Origin: Streptomyces sp. NBC_00483
Lineage (GTDB): Bacteria; Actinomycetota; Actinomycetes; Streptomycetales; Streptomycetaceae
Length of the DNA: 64,000 nt
Reading direction: 5' to 3'
Assembly: GCF_036013745.1 (NCBI RefSeq)
Contig: NZ_CP107880.1
Coordinates: 2,232,001-2,296,000, forward strand
A model generated the notes under the pieces. It worked only from the letters and a program-made list of their open reading frames with translations, had not been told where the DNA came from and searched no databases. Both the position numbers and the translations under genes were made by a program. This document shows positions 47,402-55,513 of this stretch, piece by piece. How positions within the stretch are numbered: the first letter of the stretch is position 1; each line of letters starts with the position of its first letter.

Positions 47402-48478
47402 TTACGCCAGTGCCCCCTCGCGCTTTCGGGCCTCCGGGACTCGTGGGCTCTCCCGATGGGCCGGGTCGTTGACCTCGCCGACCAGGAGTTCCAGGACGTC
47501 CTCCAGGGCGACCAGGCCGAGTACGCGGCCGGAGGCGTCCGCGACCTTGGCCAGGTGGGTGGCGGCGCGGCGCATCACCGTGAGGGCGTCGTCCAGCGGG
47601 AGTTCGGACCGCAGCGTGGCCATGGGGCGCCAGAGCTGCTGCGGTACCGCGCGGTCCATGTCGGGGCCGTCGATCAGGTCGAGGACGTCCTTCACGTGGA
47701 GATAGCCCATGAACGCGCCGTCCTCGGAGCAGAGCGGAAAGCGCGAGTAGCCCGTGCGGGCCGTGAGCCCGATGATCTCGGCCGGCGTGACCGCGGGGCC
47801 GACCGTCACCAGGGAGGCGCGGTCGATCAGGACGTCCGTCACCGGGCGGGAGCCCAGTTCCAGGGCGTCCTCCAGGCGCTCCTGCTCCTCGGGGGCGAGG
47901 AGACCCGCCTGACCCGAGTCCTCCACGAGACGGTTGAGCTGCTCGCTCGTGAAGACCGCCTCCACCTCGTCCTTGGGCTCGACCCGGAAGGCCTTGAGGA
48001 TCAGACGGGCGCACGCGCCGAGCGCGATCGTGACCGGCTTGCAGAGGCGGGCGAAGGCGACGAGGCCGGGGCTGAACCACAGCGCCGTCTTCTCCGGCGC
48101 CGCCATCGCCAGGTTCTTCGGGACCATCTCGCCGATGACGAGGTGGAAGAAGACCACGGCCGCGAGCGCGATCACGTACCCGAGCGGGTGGATCATGCCG
48201 TGCGGGACGTGGGCCGCCTCGAAGACGGGCTCCAGGAGGTGGGCCACGGTCGGTTCGGCCACCGCGCCCAGGGTCAGCGAGCAGACGGTGATGCCGAACT
48301 GGGCCGCCGCCATCATCTGCGGCAGGTGCTCCAGGCCGTACAGGACCTGCTTGGCCCGCTTGCCCGGGATGGGTTCGATCTGGCTTCGGCGGACCGACAC
48401 GAGAGCGAACTCCGCGCCGACGAAGAAGCCGTTGGCGAGGACCAGCAGGGCCGCGAAGACGAGCTGAAGAACACTCAT
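47402..48478 (-). CDS. CNNM/CorC-type membrane protein with CBS domains (358 aa)
   Basis: DUF21 transmembrane domain (residues 1-140: LVFAALLVLANGFFVGAEFA, LGYVIALAAVVFFHLVIGEM) followed by paired CBS domains (DVLIDRASLVTVGPAVTPAE, GRVLGLVALEDVLELLVGEV). Homologues are linked to Mg2+/Co2+ export; the label hemolysin is historical. It lacks the C-terminal CorC_HlyC domain that its neighbour has, so the pair may form a hetero-oligomer. ATG 48478 lies 49 bp after the neighbour's stop. Confidence 0.92.
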   Translation of the reverse strand: MSVLQLVFAALLVLANGFFVGAEFALVSVRRSQIEPIPGKRAKQVLYGLEHLPQMMAAAQFGITVCSLTLGAVAEPTVAHLLEPVFEAAHVPHGMIHPLGYVIALAAVVFFHLVIGEMVPKNLAMAAPEKTALWFSPGLVAFARLCKPVTIALGACARLILKAFRVEPKDEVEAVFTSEQLNRLVEDSGQAGLLAPEEQERLEDALELGSRPVTDVLIDRASLVTVGPAVTPAEIIGLTARTGYSRFPLCSEDGAFMGYLHVKDVLDLIDGPDMDRAVPQQLWRPMATLRSELPLDDALTVMRRAATHLAKVADASGRVLGLVALEDVLELLVGEVNDPAHRESPRVPEARKREGALA

Positions 48479-48531
48479 GAGCGCAGCTCATTCCTTGGAA
48501 GGGCGGCGGTGGGAGACGGGAGGGAGCTCAT
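48475..48531 (-). CDS. Possible 18-aa linker ORF inside a dispersed repeat
   Basis: The ATG (48531-48529) overlaps the TGA of the upstream CNNM gene, and its own TGA (48477-48475) overlaps the ATG of the downstream one, so an 18-codon frame exactly bridges the two. It encodes MSSLPSPTAALPRNELRS, from a repeat whose relative is translated in RibBA. It may simply allow ribosomes to pass from one cistron to the next. Confidence 0.3.
   Translation of the reverse strand: MSSLPSPTAALPRNELRS
48481..48525 (-). repeat. Dispersed inter-cistronic repeat, copy 1
   Basis: Plus-strand form begins gcgcagctcattccttggaa and continues gggcggcggtgggagacggg. Related to copies at 51820-51863 and 53672-53717, all in the same orientation and in same-strand gene junctions. 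Confidence 0.8.
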
Positions 48532-49865
48532 CGGGCCGCCTCCAGGACGGGCGTGGGCGCGTCGGCGGTCTTCACGAGGCGAACGCGCTCTGCCCGGTAG
48601 TGGTCCACCGCTCGCACCGACAGGCGCCAGCCGGGGAGTTCGGCCTTGTCGCCGGGGGCCGGGATGCGGCCCAGGAGATCGGCGACGAGCCCCGCCACCG
48701 TCTCGTACGGGCCCTCGGGGACGTCGAGGCCTATCCGGCGCAGGATGTCGACGCGGCAGCTGCCGTCGGCGTCCCAGGCCGGGCGGCCGTCCTCGGACGG
48801 GGCGACCGCCAGTTCGGGGAGGTCGAGGCCGTCGTGCTCGTCGCGGACCTCGCCGACGAGCTCCTCCACGATGTCCTCCAGGGTGACGACCCCGGCCGTG
48901 CCGCCGTACTCGTCGACGACGACGGCGATCGGCTGCTCGCTGCGCAGCCGGGCCAGCAAGGGCTGTACGGGGAGGGTCTCGGGGACCAGCAGCGGGGGTT
49001 GCGCGATGCGGCCGACCGGCGTGCGCAGCCGTTCGTGCGCGGGCATCGCGAGGGCGTCCTTGAGGTGGACCATGCCGATGATCTCGTCGATCCGCTCCCG
49101 GTAGACCGGGAAGCGGGACAGGCCCGTGGCGCGGGTCAGGTTGACCACGTCCTCGGCGGTCGCGGACGCCTGTAGCGCGCTGACCTTCACGCGCGGCGTC
49201 ATGACGTGCTGCGCGGTCAGCTCGGCGAGCGACAGGGTCCGTACGAAGAGGTCGGCCGTGTCCTGTTCGAGGGCGCCCGCCTGCGCGGAGTGCCGGGCCA
49301 GGGAGACCAGTTCGCCCGGGGTGCGGGCAGAGGCGAGTTCATCGGCGGGCTCGACGCCGAGCGCGCGCACGATGCGGTTCGCCACGGCGTTGAGCAGGGC
49401 GATGACCGGCCGGAACAGGCGGGAGAAGGCGTGCTGCGGGCCGGCCACGAATCGGGCGACCTGCAGCGGCTTCGACACCGCCCAGTTCTTCGGCACGAGT
49501 TCGCCGATCACCATCTGCACGGCGGCGGCAAGCAGCATGCCGACGACGACCGCGATGCCGCCGGCGGCGCCGTCGGGGATGCCGACGGCGGCAAAGGGGC
49601 CGCGCAGCAGTTCGGCGAGGGCCGGTTCGGCGAGCATGCCGACGACCAGTGAGGTGATGGTGATGCCGAGCTGGGTGCCGGAGAGCTGGAAGGACAGCTG
49701 CTTGAGGGCGTTCACGACCGTGCGGGCGCGTTTGTCGCCCGCGGCCGCGGCCTTCTCGGCGTCGGGGCGCTCCACGGTGACGAGGCCGAATTCGGCCGCC
49801 ACGAAGAAGCCGTTGGCGAGGATCAGGAGGAAAGCGGCCGCAAGGAGCAGCAACGGGATGGTCAT
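48528..49865 (-). CDS. CNNM/CorC-type membrane protein with CBS and CorC_HlyC domains (445 aa)
   Basis: DUF21 membrane domain (LLLLAAAFLLILANGFFVAA, GITITSLVVGMLAEP), an in-membrane IGELVPKNWAVSKPLQ motif, two CBS domains (HVMTPRVKVSALQASATAED, VVDEYGGTAGVVTLEDIVEE) and a C-terminal CorC_HlyC domain (SVRAVDHYRAERVRLVKTAD). Likely a divalent-cation transporter or regulator. First of the two-gene unit. The 277 bases upstream to the PH-domain gene hold no gene or clear motif that I can support. Confidence 0.92.
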   Translation of the reverse strand: MTIPLLLLAAAFLLILANGFFVAAEFGLVTVERPDAEKAAAAGDKRARTVVNALKQLSFQLSGTQLGITITSLVVGMLAEPALAELLRGPFAAVGIPDGAAGGIAVVVGMLLAAAVQMVIGELVPKNWAVSKPLQVARFVAGPQHAFSRLFRPVIALLNAVANRIVRALGVEPADELASARTPGELVSLARHSAQAGALEQDTADLFVRTLSLAELTAQHVMTPRVKVSALQASATAEDVVNLTRATGLSRFPVYRERIDEIIGMVHLKDALAMPAHERLRTPVGRIAQPPLLVPETLPVQPLLARLRSEQPIAVVVDEYGGTAGVVTLEDIVEELVGEVRDEHDGLDLPELAVAPSEDGRPAWDADGSCRVDILRRIGLDVPEGPYETVAGLVADLLGRIPAPGDKAELPGWRLSVRAVDHYRAERVRLVKTADAPTPVLEAAR

Positions 49866-50101
49866 GCCGCCGCCTCCGGGGACATCGGCGCGCGGGGCGT
49901 GCCGTGTCGGGAGGGGGCGGCGCAGGTACTACCGGACGATCCGTCCATCGCTGGAGGGAGTCACTCCTCGGTTCGCAGGAGCCCTTGGCTCCGCCGGGTG
50001 GCGGGGTGAGGGCGGGGCGGCACTTGTGGCGCGCCCCGGGACCAGGTTAATCAAGCCGGGGGGCGATGTGTCAGGGGCTACTCGTCCCGGAGTCGGTGGC
50101 A

Positions 50102-50162
50102 CCGGGGTTGACGTCGCGGGGCTCTGCCCCGGACCCCGCGCCTCAATCGCCGGCGGGGCTTG
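50102..50162 (-). repeat. GC-rich palindromic interspersed repeat, running into the PH-domain gene
   Basis: Minus-strand sequence caagccccgccggcgattga then ggcgcggggtccggggcaga, matching the element at 32455-32555. The TGA of gattga is the stop codon of the PH-domain gene, and the repeat encodes its last residues. Confidence 0.8.
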
Positions 50163-50592
50163 ACTGGTGTGCCGCTTCCGTCAGGGCGCGGAGCGCCTTT
50201 GCGTCGCGGATGGCGGACTGTTTGGCCATGCCGGGCTGGATGCCCATGGCGGCCATGCTGGTGCCGTCGGTGAGGTCGAGGAAGACCCAGGGGTCGCCGG
50301 GGCGCAGATTGACCTTGACGATCTCCGCCCAGGACAGCCGGCGGCTGCGCGCCACGTTGACGACCGTGACGCCCTCGGTATCGGCGACGACCTTGGGACG
50401 GGCCAGCAGCCAGAGCACGCCCCAGAAGAGCGCCCCGGTGAAGACGAAGCTGACCTTCTCCCCCGGGCTCAGGCCGCCGAGCAGCAGCGCGACGATCGTG
50501 ATCACCACGAAGGACGCGGCGCCGAGCGTGTGCAGGACCGCGCGGGTGCGGCCCGGCCGGAAGGTGACGGGCAGGCTGGGCTGGTCGGACAT
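50143..50592 (-). CDS. PH-domain-containing membrane protein (149 aa)
   Basis: Two membrane helices (AVLHTLGAASFVVITIVALL, VSFVFTGALFWGVLWLLA) followed by a bacterial PH-like domain (DTEGVTVVNVARSRRLSWAE, DLTDGTSMAAMGIQ). Common in actinobacteria, often beside hisG. Located 11 bp after hisG on the same strand, so it may end the rib-his operon. Its last codons (SSPAGD) are supplied by an interspersed repeat. Function unknown. Confidence 0.85.
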   Translation of the reverse strand: MSDQPSLPVTFRPGRTRAVLHTLGAASFVVITIVALLLGGLSPGEKVSFVFTGALFWGVLWLLARPKVVADTEGVTVVNVARSRRLSWAEIVKVNLRPGDPWVFLDLTDGTSMAAMGIQPGMAKQSAIRDAKALRALTEAAHQSSPAGD

Positions 50593-50603
50593 GGTGGACG
50601 TCC

Positions 50604-51452
50604 TCAGAGGCGGCAGGCGTGGATGGCCGTGGTGAGGATGGCCCGCGCGCCGAGGGCGTACAGGTCGTCCATGATGCGCTGCGCGCCCTTGGCCGGGACC
50701 ATCGCGCGGACGGCGACCCAGCCCTCGTTGTGCAGCGGGGAAATGGTCGGCGACTCCAGGCCGGGCGTCAGGGCGACGGCCTTCTCCAGGTGCTCGGCGC
50801 GGCAGTCGTAGTCCATCATCACGTACGTCCGGGCGACGAGGACGCCCTGAAGGCGGCGCAGGAACTGCTGCACCTTCGGGTCGTCCGTCGTCTCGCCCTT
50901 GCGGCGGATGACGCAGGCCTCGGAGCGCATGATCGGCTCACCGAAGACCTCCAGGCCGGCGTTCCGAAGGGACGTGCCCGTCTCGACGACGTCCGCGATG
51001 GCCTCGGCGACACCGAGCTCGATGGCGGTCTCGACGGCGCCGTCGAGGTGCACGACGTTGGCCTCCACGCCGCGCTCGGCGAGGTACTTGCCGACGATGC
51101 CCTCGTAGGAGGTGGCGATCGTCTTGCCCGCGAGGTCCGCGAGGTCCTTCACGGCGCCCGGACGCGAGGCGAAGCGGAACGTGGAGCGGGCGAAGCCGAG
51201 CGGCAGGATCGTCTCGGCGTCGGCGCCGGAGTCGATCAGCAGGTCCTCGCCGGTGATGCCGATGTCGAGCTTGCCCGAGGACACGTAGATCGCGATGTCC
51301 TTGGGGCGCAGGTAGAAGAACTCGACCTCGTTGTCCGGGTCGACCGTGACGAGTTCCTTGGACTCCTTGCGCTGCCGGTATCCGGCCTCATGCAGCATGT
51401 CCGACGCAGGCCCTGAGAGTGAACCCTTGTTGGGGACGGCGATGCGCAGCAT
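50604..51452 (-). CDS. hisG: ATP phosphoribosyltransferase, long form (282 aa)
   Basis: First enzyme of histidine synthesis, joining ATP and PRPP to phosphoribosyl-ATP. Seen: MLRIAVPNKGSLSGPASDML, KLDIGITGEDLLIDSGAD, ATSYEGIVGKYL (PRPP region with preceding AGKTI) and a C-terminal ACT-like regulatory domain (ARTYVMMDYDCRAEHLEKAV, NEGWVAVRAMV) expected to bind histidine. Long form works without HisZ. It follows hisE by 58 bp. Confidence 0.97.
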   Translation of the reverse strand: MLRIAVPNKGSLSGPASDMLHEAGYRQRKESKELVTVDPDNEVEFFYLRPKDIAIYVSSGKLDIGITGEDLLIDSGADAETILPLGFARSTFRFASRPGAVKDLADLAGKTIATSYEGIVGKYLAERGVEANVVHLDGAVETAIELGVAEAIADVVETGTSLRNAGLEVFGEPIMRSEACVIRRKGETTDDPKVQQFLRRLQGVLVARTYVMMDYDCRAEHLEKAVALTPGLESPTISPLHNEGWVAVRAMVPAKGAQRIMDDLYALGARAILTTAIHACRL

Positions 51453-51510
51453 GAGGTCGGATTCCTTTGCGTAAGGGGTGAGTTGCGGATGGGGTGGTGG
51501 GTACGCGGGC

Positions 51511-51783
51511 TTAAAGGTGCGCGTACACGTCGTCGAGGGAGATGCCGCGGGCGACCATCATCACCTGCACGTGGTAGAGCAGCTGCGAGATCTCCTCGGC
51601 GGCTGCCTCCTTGCCCTCGTGCTCGGCGGCCATCCAGACTTCGGCGGCCTCCTCGACGACCTTCTTGCCGATGGCATGGACGCCCTTGTCGACCAGTTCA
51701 GCGGTGCGGGAAGTGGCGGGGTCGCCGTTGGCTGCCTTGTGCTGGAGCTCGGTGAAGAGCTCCTCGAACGTCTTATTGGACAT
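51511..51783 (-). CDS. hisE: Phosphoribosyl-ATP diphosphatase (90 aa)
   Basis: Second step of histidine synthesis: phosphoribosyl-ATP to phosphoribosyl-AMP and diphosphate. Compact MazG-like all-alpha protein with the motifs [40 protein letters not shown] (metal-binding Glu) and [16 protein letters not shown] at 51783. Located between ribH and hisG. The frame upstream of the ATG is open through a dispersed repeat, but the ATG gives the standard N-terminus ([10 protein letters not shown]). Confidence 0.96.
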   Translation of the reverse strand: MSNKTFEELFTELQHKAANGDPATSRTAELVDKGVHAIGKKVVEEAAEVWMAAEHEGKEAAAEEISQLLYHVQVMMVARGISLDDVYAHL

Positions 51784-51819
51784 GGTGGCGTCTACTTTAC
51801 GCGTCTGGGAATGAGGGGC

Positions 51820-51863
51820 GCGCAGCGCCTTCCTTGAAAGGGCGGTGGCGGGAGACGGGCGGG
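51820..51863 (-). repeat. Dispersed inter-cistronic repeat, copy 2
   Basis: Contains gcgccttccttgaaagggcg and gtggcgggagacgggcggga, between the ribH stop and hisE start. Nearly identical to copy 3 in the ribBA 5' end. The minus-strand frame matching hisE reads [15 protein letters not shown]. Confidence 0.88.
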
Positions 51864-51866
51864 ACG

Positions 51867-52352
51867 TCAGCGCCAGGGCTCGGCGATGGTGCGCAGCGTG
51901 GTGGCGGTGGCGACGGCCGCGGTGACCGCCTCGTGCCCCTTGTCCTCGTTGGAGCCCTCGATGCCGGCCCTGTCGAGCGCCTGCTCCTCGGTGTCGCAGG
52001 TCAGGACGCCGAAGCCGATGGGGACGCCGGTGTCGACGGTGACCTGGGTGAGGCCGTTCGTCACGCCCTGGCAGACGTACTCGAAGTGCGGGGTGCCGCC
52101 GCGGATGACGACGCCGAGCGCGACGATCGCGTCGTAGCCGCGGCCCGCGAGGACCTTCGCGACGACCGGGAGCTCGAAGCTGCCGGGGACGCGCAGGAGG
52201 GTGGGCTCGCTGATGCCCAGCTCGTTCAGGGCGCGCAGGGCGCCGTCCACGAGTCCGTCCATGACCTGCTCGTGCCACTGGGCCGCGATGACGGCGACGC
52301 GCAGGTCGCCGCAGTTCTTCACGCTCAGTTCAGGTGCACCCTTGCCGCTCAC
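51867..52352 (-). CDS. ribH: 6,7-dimethyl-8-ribityllumazine synthase (161 aa)
   Basis: Penultimate step of riboflavin synthesis, condensing the pyrimidinedione with 3,4-dihydroxybutanone 4-phosphate; forms icosahedral shells. Motifs [40 protein letters not shown] and [20 protein letters not shown] are complete. GTG at 52352 with AGGAG six bases upstream, 36 bp after ribBA. Fourth gene of the riboswitch-controlled operon. Confidence 0.97.
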   Translation of the reverse strand: MSGKGAPELSVKNCGDLRVAVIAAQWHEQVMDGLVDGALRALNELGISEPTLLRVPGSFELPVVAKVLAGRGYDAIVALGVVIRGGTPHFEYVCQGVTNGLTQVTVDTGVPIGFGVLTCDTEEQALDRAGIEGSNEDKGHEAVTAAVATATTLRTIAEPWR

Positions 52353-52388
52353 GCGCTTCTCCTCGTACGTACGTCGTTCGAAATGGGG

Positions 52389-53723
52389 TTACTGGTTGTT
52401 GCAGGCGGACGTCCGCGGGGCGTCCAGCCAGGGCAGGTCGTGGCCCATGCGGTCCCGCTTGGTGCGCAGGTAGCGCAGGTTGTGCTCGCCCGCAGTGACG
52501 GGCATCGGCTCCCGCTCGGTGACCTTGAGGCCGTGGCGGGTGAGGGCGTCCGTCTTGTCGGGGTTGTTGGTCATCAGGCGCAGGCTGCGCACGCCGAGGT
52601 CGCCGAGGATCTGGGCGCCCGCCGCGTAGTCGCGGGCATCGGCGGGCAGGCCGAGTTCCAGGTTGGCGTCGAGGGTGTCGCGGCCCTGCTCCTGGAGCTC
52701 GTACGCGCGCAGCTTGGAGACGAGGCCGATGCCCCGGCCCTCGTGTCCGCGCAGGTAGACGACGACGCCGCGGCCCTCCTCGACGATGCGGCGCATGGAT
52801 TCCTCCAGCTGGGGGCCGCAGTCGCAGCGCAGCGAGTGGAACACGTCGCCGGTCAGGCACTCGGAGTGGATCCGGGCGAGGACCTCCTCGCCGTCGCCCA
52901 GCTCGCCGTGCACGAGGGCGACGTGCTCGACGCCGTCGACCGTGGAGCGGTAGCCGTAGGCCATGAAGTCGCCGAAGGCGGTGGGGAGTTGGACGGTCGC
53001 CTCGCGCTTGACCGTGGGCTCGGAGGTGCGGCGGTAGTCGATCAGGTCCTTGATGGAGATGATCGTCAGGCCGTGCCTGCGGGCGAACGGGACGAGCTCG
53101 GGCAGGCGCAGCATCACGCCGTCCTCGCCAGCGATCTCCACGATGGCGCCGGCCGGGCGCAGGCCCGCGAGCCGCGCGAGGTCGACGGCGGCCTCGGTGT
53201 GGCCGTCGCGGGCCAGGACGCCGCCCTCCTTGGCGCGCAGCGGGAAGATGTGGCCGGGGCGGACGAAGTCGCCGGGCTGGCTGCCGCCCGAGGCGAGGAG
53301 CCGGAGCGTGGCAGCGCGGTCGGCCGCCGAGATGCCGGTCGTCACGCCGTGCGCGCCGGAGGCGTCGACGGAGACGGTGAACGCGGTCTGCATCGACTCG
53401 GTGTTCTGGCCGACCATCTGCGGCAGCTCGAGCCGGTCGAGCTCGTCGCCCTCCATGGGGGCGCAGATCAGGCCGCGGCACTCGCTCATCATGAAGGCGA
53501 CGATCTCGGGCGTGATCTTCTCGGCGGCGACGACGAGGTCGCCCTCGTTCTCGCGGTCCTCGTCGTCGACGACCACGACGGGGCGTCCTGCGGCGATGTC
53601 GCGAACGGCCATCTCGACCGGGTCGAGGGACAGGTCCTCGACCTCGTAGAGGTTGGAATCAGAAGGGGCGGCGCGAAGCGCCTTCCTTGAAGGGGCGGTG
53701 GTGGGAGACGGGCGGGCGCTCAT
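52389..53723 (-). CDS. ribBA: Bifunctional DHBP synthase / GTP cyclohydrolase II (444 aa)
   Basis: Supplies both precursors of riboflavin. DHBP synthase domain residues about 25-230 ([19 protein letters not shown], acidic metal/phosphate loop; [17 protein letters not shown]), GTP cyclohydrolase II domain about 235-430 with zinc cysteines C289, C300, C302 ([17 protein letters not shown]) and [15 protein letters not shown] seven bases before the ATG at 53723, which overlaps the pnuX stop (ATGA), supports this start. Unusually, residues 3-17 are encoded by a dispersed repeat ([15 protein letters not shown]). Confidence 0.97.
   Translation of the reverse strand: MSARPSPTTAPSRKALRAAPSDSNLYEVEDLSLDPVEMAVRDIAAGRPVVVVDDEDRENEGDLVVAAEKITPEIVAFMMSECRGLICAPMEGDELDRLELPQMVGQNTESMQTAFTVSVDASGAHGVTTGISAADRAATLRLLASGGSQPGDFVRPGHIFPLRAKEGGVLARDGHTEAAVDLARLAGLRPAGAIVEIAGEDGVMLRLPELVPFARRHGLTIISIKDLIDYRRTSEPTVKREATVQLPTAFGDFMAYGYRSTVDGVEHVALVHGELGDGEEVLARIHSECLTGDVFHSLRCDCGPQLEESMRRIVEEGRGVVVYLRGHEGRGIGLVSKLRAYELQEQGRDTLDANLELGLPADARDYAAGAQILGDLGVRSLRLMTNNPDKTDALTRHGLKVTEREPMPVTAGEHNLRYLRTKRDRMGHDLPWLDAPRTSACNNQ
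53672..53717 (-). repeat. Dispersed inter-cistronic repeat, copy 3, translated within ribBA
   Basis: gcgaagcgccttccttgaag then gggcggtggtgggagacggg; nearly the same as copy 2. It lies just inside the ribBA reading frame and encodes an N-terminal extension before the conserved DHBP synthase domain. Confidence 0.88.
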
Positions 53724-54370
53724 GCGCGGGCTCCTTCCAGGGCCGGGGCGGTGGAAGCGGCCGCGCGGGAGCGCAGCCACCAGTCGCGCATGCCCCACAG
53801 GACGAGCGCGCCGTAGATGACGTAGACGAAGCCGGAGAAGGCGAAGCCGTTGGCGAAGTTCAGGGGGACGCCGACGAGGTCGACGAGCAGCCAGGCGAAC
53901 CAGAACTCGACCATGCCGCGGGCCTGGGCGTACATCGCGACGACGGTGCCGACGAAGATGTACGCGTCCGGCCACGGGTCCCAGGACAGCGTCGGGAACG
54001 CGGTGAACAGGCCGCCCACGGCGAGCGTGCCGACGGCGGCGGCGCCCAGCAGGTAGCCGCGCTCGCGCCAGGTGGCGAAGCGGACGGCGATGGAGCCGTC
54101 CTGCGCCTGGCCCTTGCCGCGGTTCCACTGCCACCAGCCGTAGAGGGCGACGACGATGACGACGAGCTGCTTGCCCGCGCTGCCCGAGAGGTGGGCGGTG
54201 GCGAAGGCGGTGAGCAGGATCGCGCCGGATATCAGCTGGGCGGGCCAGGTCCATATGGAGCGGCGCCAGCCGAGCGCGAGGGCGATGAGACCGATCGTGT
54301 TGCCGATCATGTCGGACCAGAGGATGTGCTGGCCGAAGATCGTGAACGCCTCGGTGTTGAGCCAGTTCAC
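53720..54370 (-). CDS. pnuX: PnuC-family riboflavin transporter (216 aa)
   Basis: Integral membrane protein of seven or so helices, PnuC fold. Seen: [40 protein letters not shown] (the WQW motif that contacts the ring substrate), [20 protein letters not shown]. Its place between ribE and ribBA under an FMN riboswitch identifies it as the riboflavin-specific PnuX subgroup rather than nicotinamide riboside PnuC. Start overlaps ribE stop by four bases and its stop overlaps the ribBA start likewise. Confidence 0.92.
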   Translation of the reverse strand: MNWLNTEAFTIFGQHILWSDMIGNTIGLIALALGWRRSIWTWPAQLISGAILLTAFATAHLSGSAGKQLVVIVVALYGWWQWNRGKGQAQDGSIAVRFATWRERGYLLGAAAVGTLAVGGLFTAFPTLSWDPWPDAYIFVGTVVAMYAQARGMVEFWFAWLLVDLVGVPLNFANGFAFSGFVYVIYGALVLWGMRDWWLRSRAAASTAPALEGARA

Positions 54371-54969
54371 CGCGCACCGCCCTGGGTTCCGAGCATCCGC
54401 TCCACGTACTTCGCGATGATGTCGACCTCGAGGTTGACGGGGTCGCCTGCCTGCTTCACGCCGAGCGTGGTCAGGGCGAGGGTGGTGGGGATGAGGCTGA
54501 TGGTGAAGTAGTCGGCGGCGGCCTCGACGACCGTCAGGCTCACGCCGTCGACGGTGATCGAGCCCTTCTCGACGACGTAGCGGGACAGCTCGGCAGGGAG
54601 CGAGATCTTGACGATCTCCCAGTGCTCGGAGGGGGTCCGCTCGACGATCGTGCCCGTGCCGTCGACGTGGCCCTGCACGACGTGACCGCCGAAGCGGCCG
54701 TCGGCGACCATCGGCCGTTCGAGGTTGACGCGGGAGCCCGTGGCGAGTGCGCCGAGGCTGGAGCGCTTGAGGGTCTCGGCCATGACGTCGGCGGTGAACT
54801 CGTCGTTCCCGTGCTCGACGACAGTGAGGCAGACGCCGTTGACGGCGATGGAGTCCCCGTGTTTGGCGCCTTCGGTGACGACAGGGCCACGCACGCGGAA
54901 GCGACAGGCGTCGTCGAGCATCTCGACGGCGGTGATCTCGCCCAGCTCTTCGACGATTCCGGTGAACAC
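54367..54969 (-). CDS. ribE: Riboflavin synthase alpha chain (200 aa)
   Basis: Dismutation of two lumazine molecules to riboflavin. Two homologous lumazine-binding barrels: [17 protein letters not shown] with NGVCLTVV, and [18 protein letters not shown] with [11 protein letters not shown]. The GTG at 54969 starts the invariant FTGIVEE; GGAGG nine bases upstream. First gene after the FMN riboswitch, followed by overlapping pnuX. Also called ribC in some annotations. Confidence 0.97.
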   Translation of the reverse strand: MFTGIVEELGEITAVEMLDDACRFRVRGPVVTEGAKHGDSIAVNGVCLTVVEHGNDEFTADVMAETLKRSSLGALATGSRVNLERPMVADGRFGGHVVQGHVDGTGTIVERTPSEHWEIVKISLPAELSRYVVEKGSITVDGVSLTVVEAAADYFTISLIPTTLALTTLGVKQAGDPVNLEVDIIAKYVERMLGTQGGAR

Positions 54970-55129
54970 TTCCCGGGTCCTCCCTTTACGGGCCTGGACT
55001 CCGGGGCACTGTCGTACGACGACGACAGAACGTACGGACTGCGACACCTGTGGCGACGCCGCGTTCGACACCGGTCCCCTGGGGAACCGCTGAAACAGCC
55101 GGCGACGCGCACTCACGTGCCCGCCCGCC

Positions 55130-55257
55130 GCGCACTGCCTCCCATCCGGACTTTAACCGTCGGTCCAGGAATTTCACCTGGTCAACCGGCCACAGGATCG
55201 TGACCGGGTCGCGGACTGTAACCGCCGGTTCGGACTTTCACCGACCCCGGAGTGCGC
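55130..55257 (-). promoter_or_regulatory. FMN riboswitch (RFN element)
   Basis: On the minus strand the conserved cores appear in order: GGGGTCGGTGAAAGTCCGAA, CCGGCGGTTACAGTCCGCGA, GGTGAAATTCCTGGACCGAC, GGTTAAAGTCCGGATGGGAG and GCAGTGCGC. The closing stem pairs GCGCACT (5') with AGTGCGC (3'). It is about 160 bases upstream of ribE and should lower expression of the whole rib operon when FMN is plentiful. Confidence 0.97.
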
Positions 55258-55392
55258 TGCTTCTGGTACAGGGCCAGTCTGCCACGTCTCCCCGACCTGC
55301 ACGCATGCGAACGCTGTGGGCTGACTCACAGGCCGCGGCGCTGGTTTTCGCCCACCGGCGGGAATACGCCGCCGTTCTGGCAGTCTGAGGGC

Positions 55393-55506
55393 GTGACCAG
55401 CACGCGCCCCACCGAACACACGGCCCGCGCCGCCGAGTTCGAGCACCACAGGGCCCGGATGTTCGCGGGCGTTCCGCAGGGGGACGCCCGGTTTCGAAGG
55501 AGCTGA
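55393..55506 (+). pseudogene. Remnant of an ECF sigma factor N-terminus (37 codons)
   Basis: GTG-initiated frame that reads AARAAEFEHHRARMFA-like sequence (AAEFEHHRARMFA) typical of the first helix of SigJ/ECF41-type sigma factors, then diverges (GVPQGDARFRRS) and stops. The rest of a sigma factor (region 2 -YRMLGS-, region 4) is absent. It directly precedes an NmrA-like oxidoreductase, one of the gene types that neighbour ECF41 sigma genes. I read it as an internal deletion leaving the promoter-proximal end. Confidence 0.5.
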
Positions 55507-55513
55507 GACGGCG

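Noticed and set aside
51511..52278. A 255-codon frame fusing ribH antiframe sequence to hisE
   Set aside because: The part upstream of 51783 is ribH in another frame plus a dispersed repeat; HisE proteins start at the [10 protein letters not shown] position.
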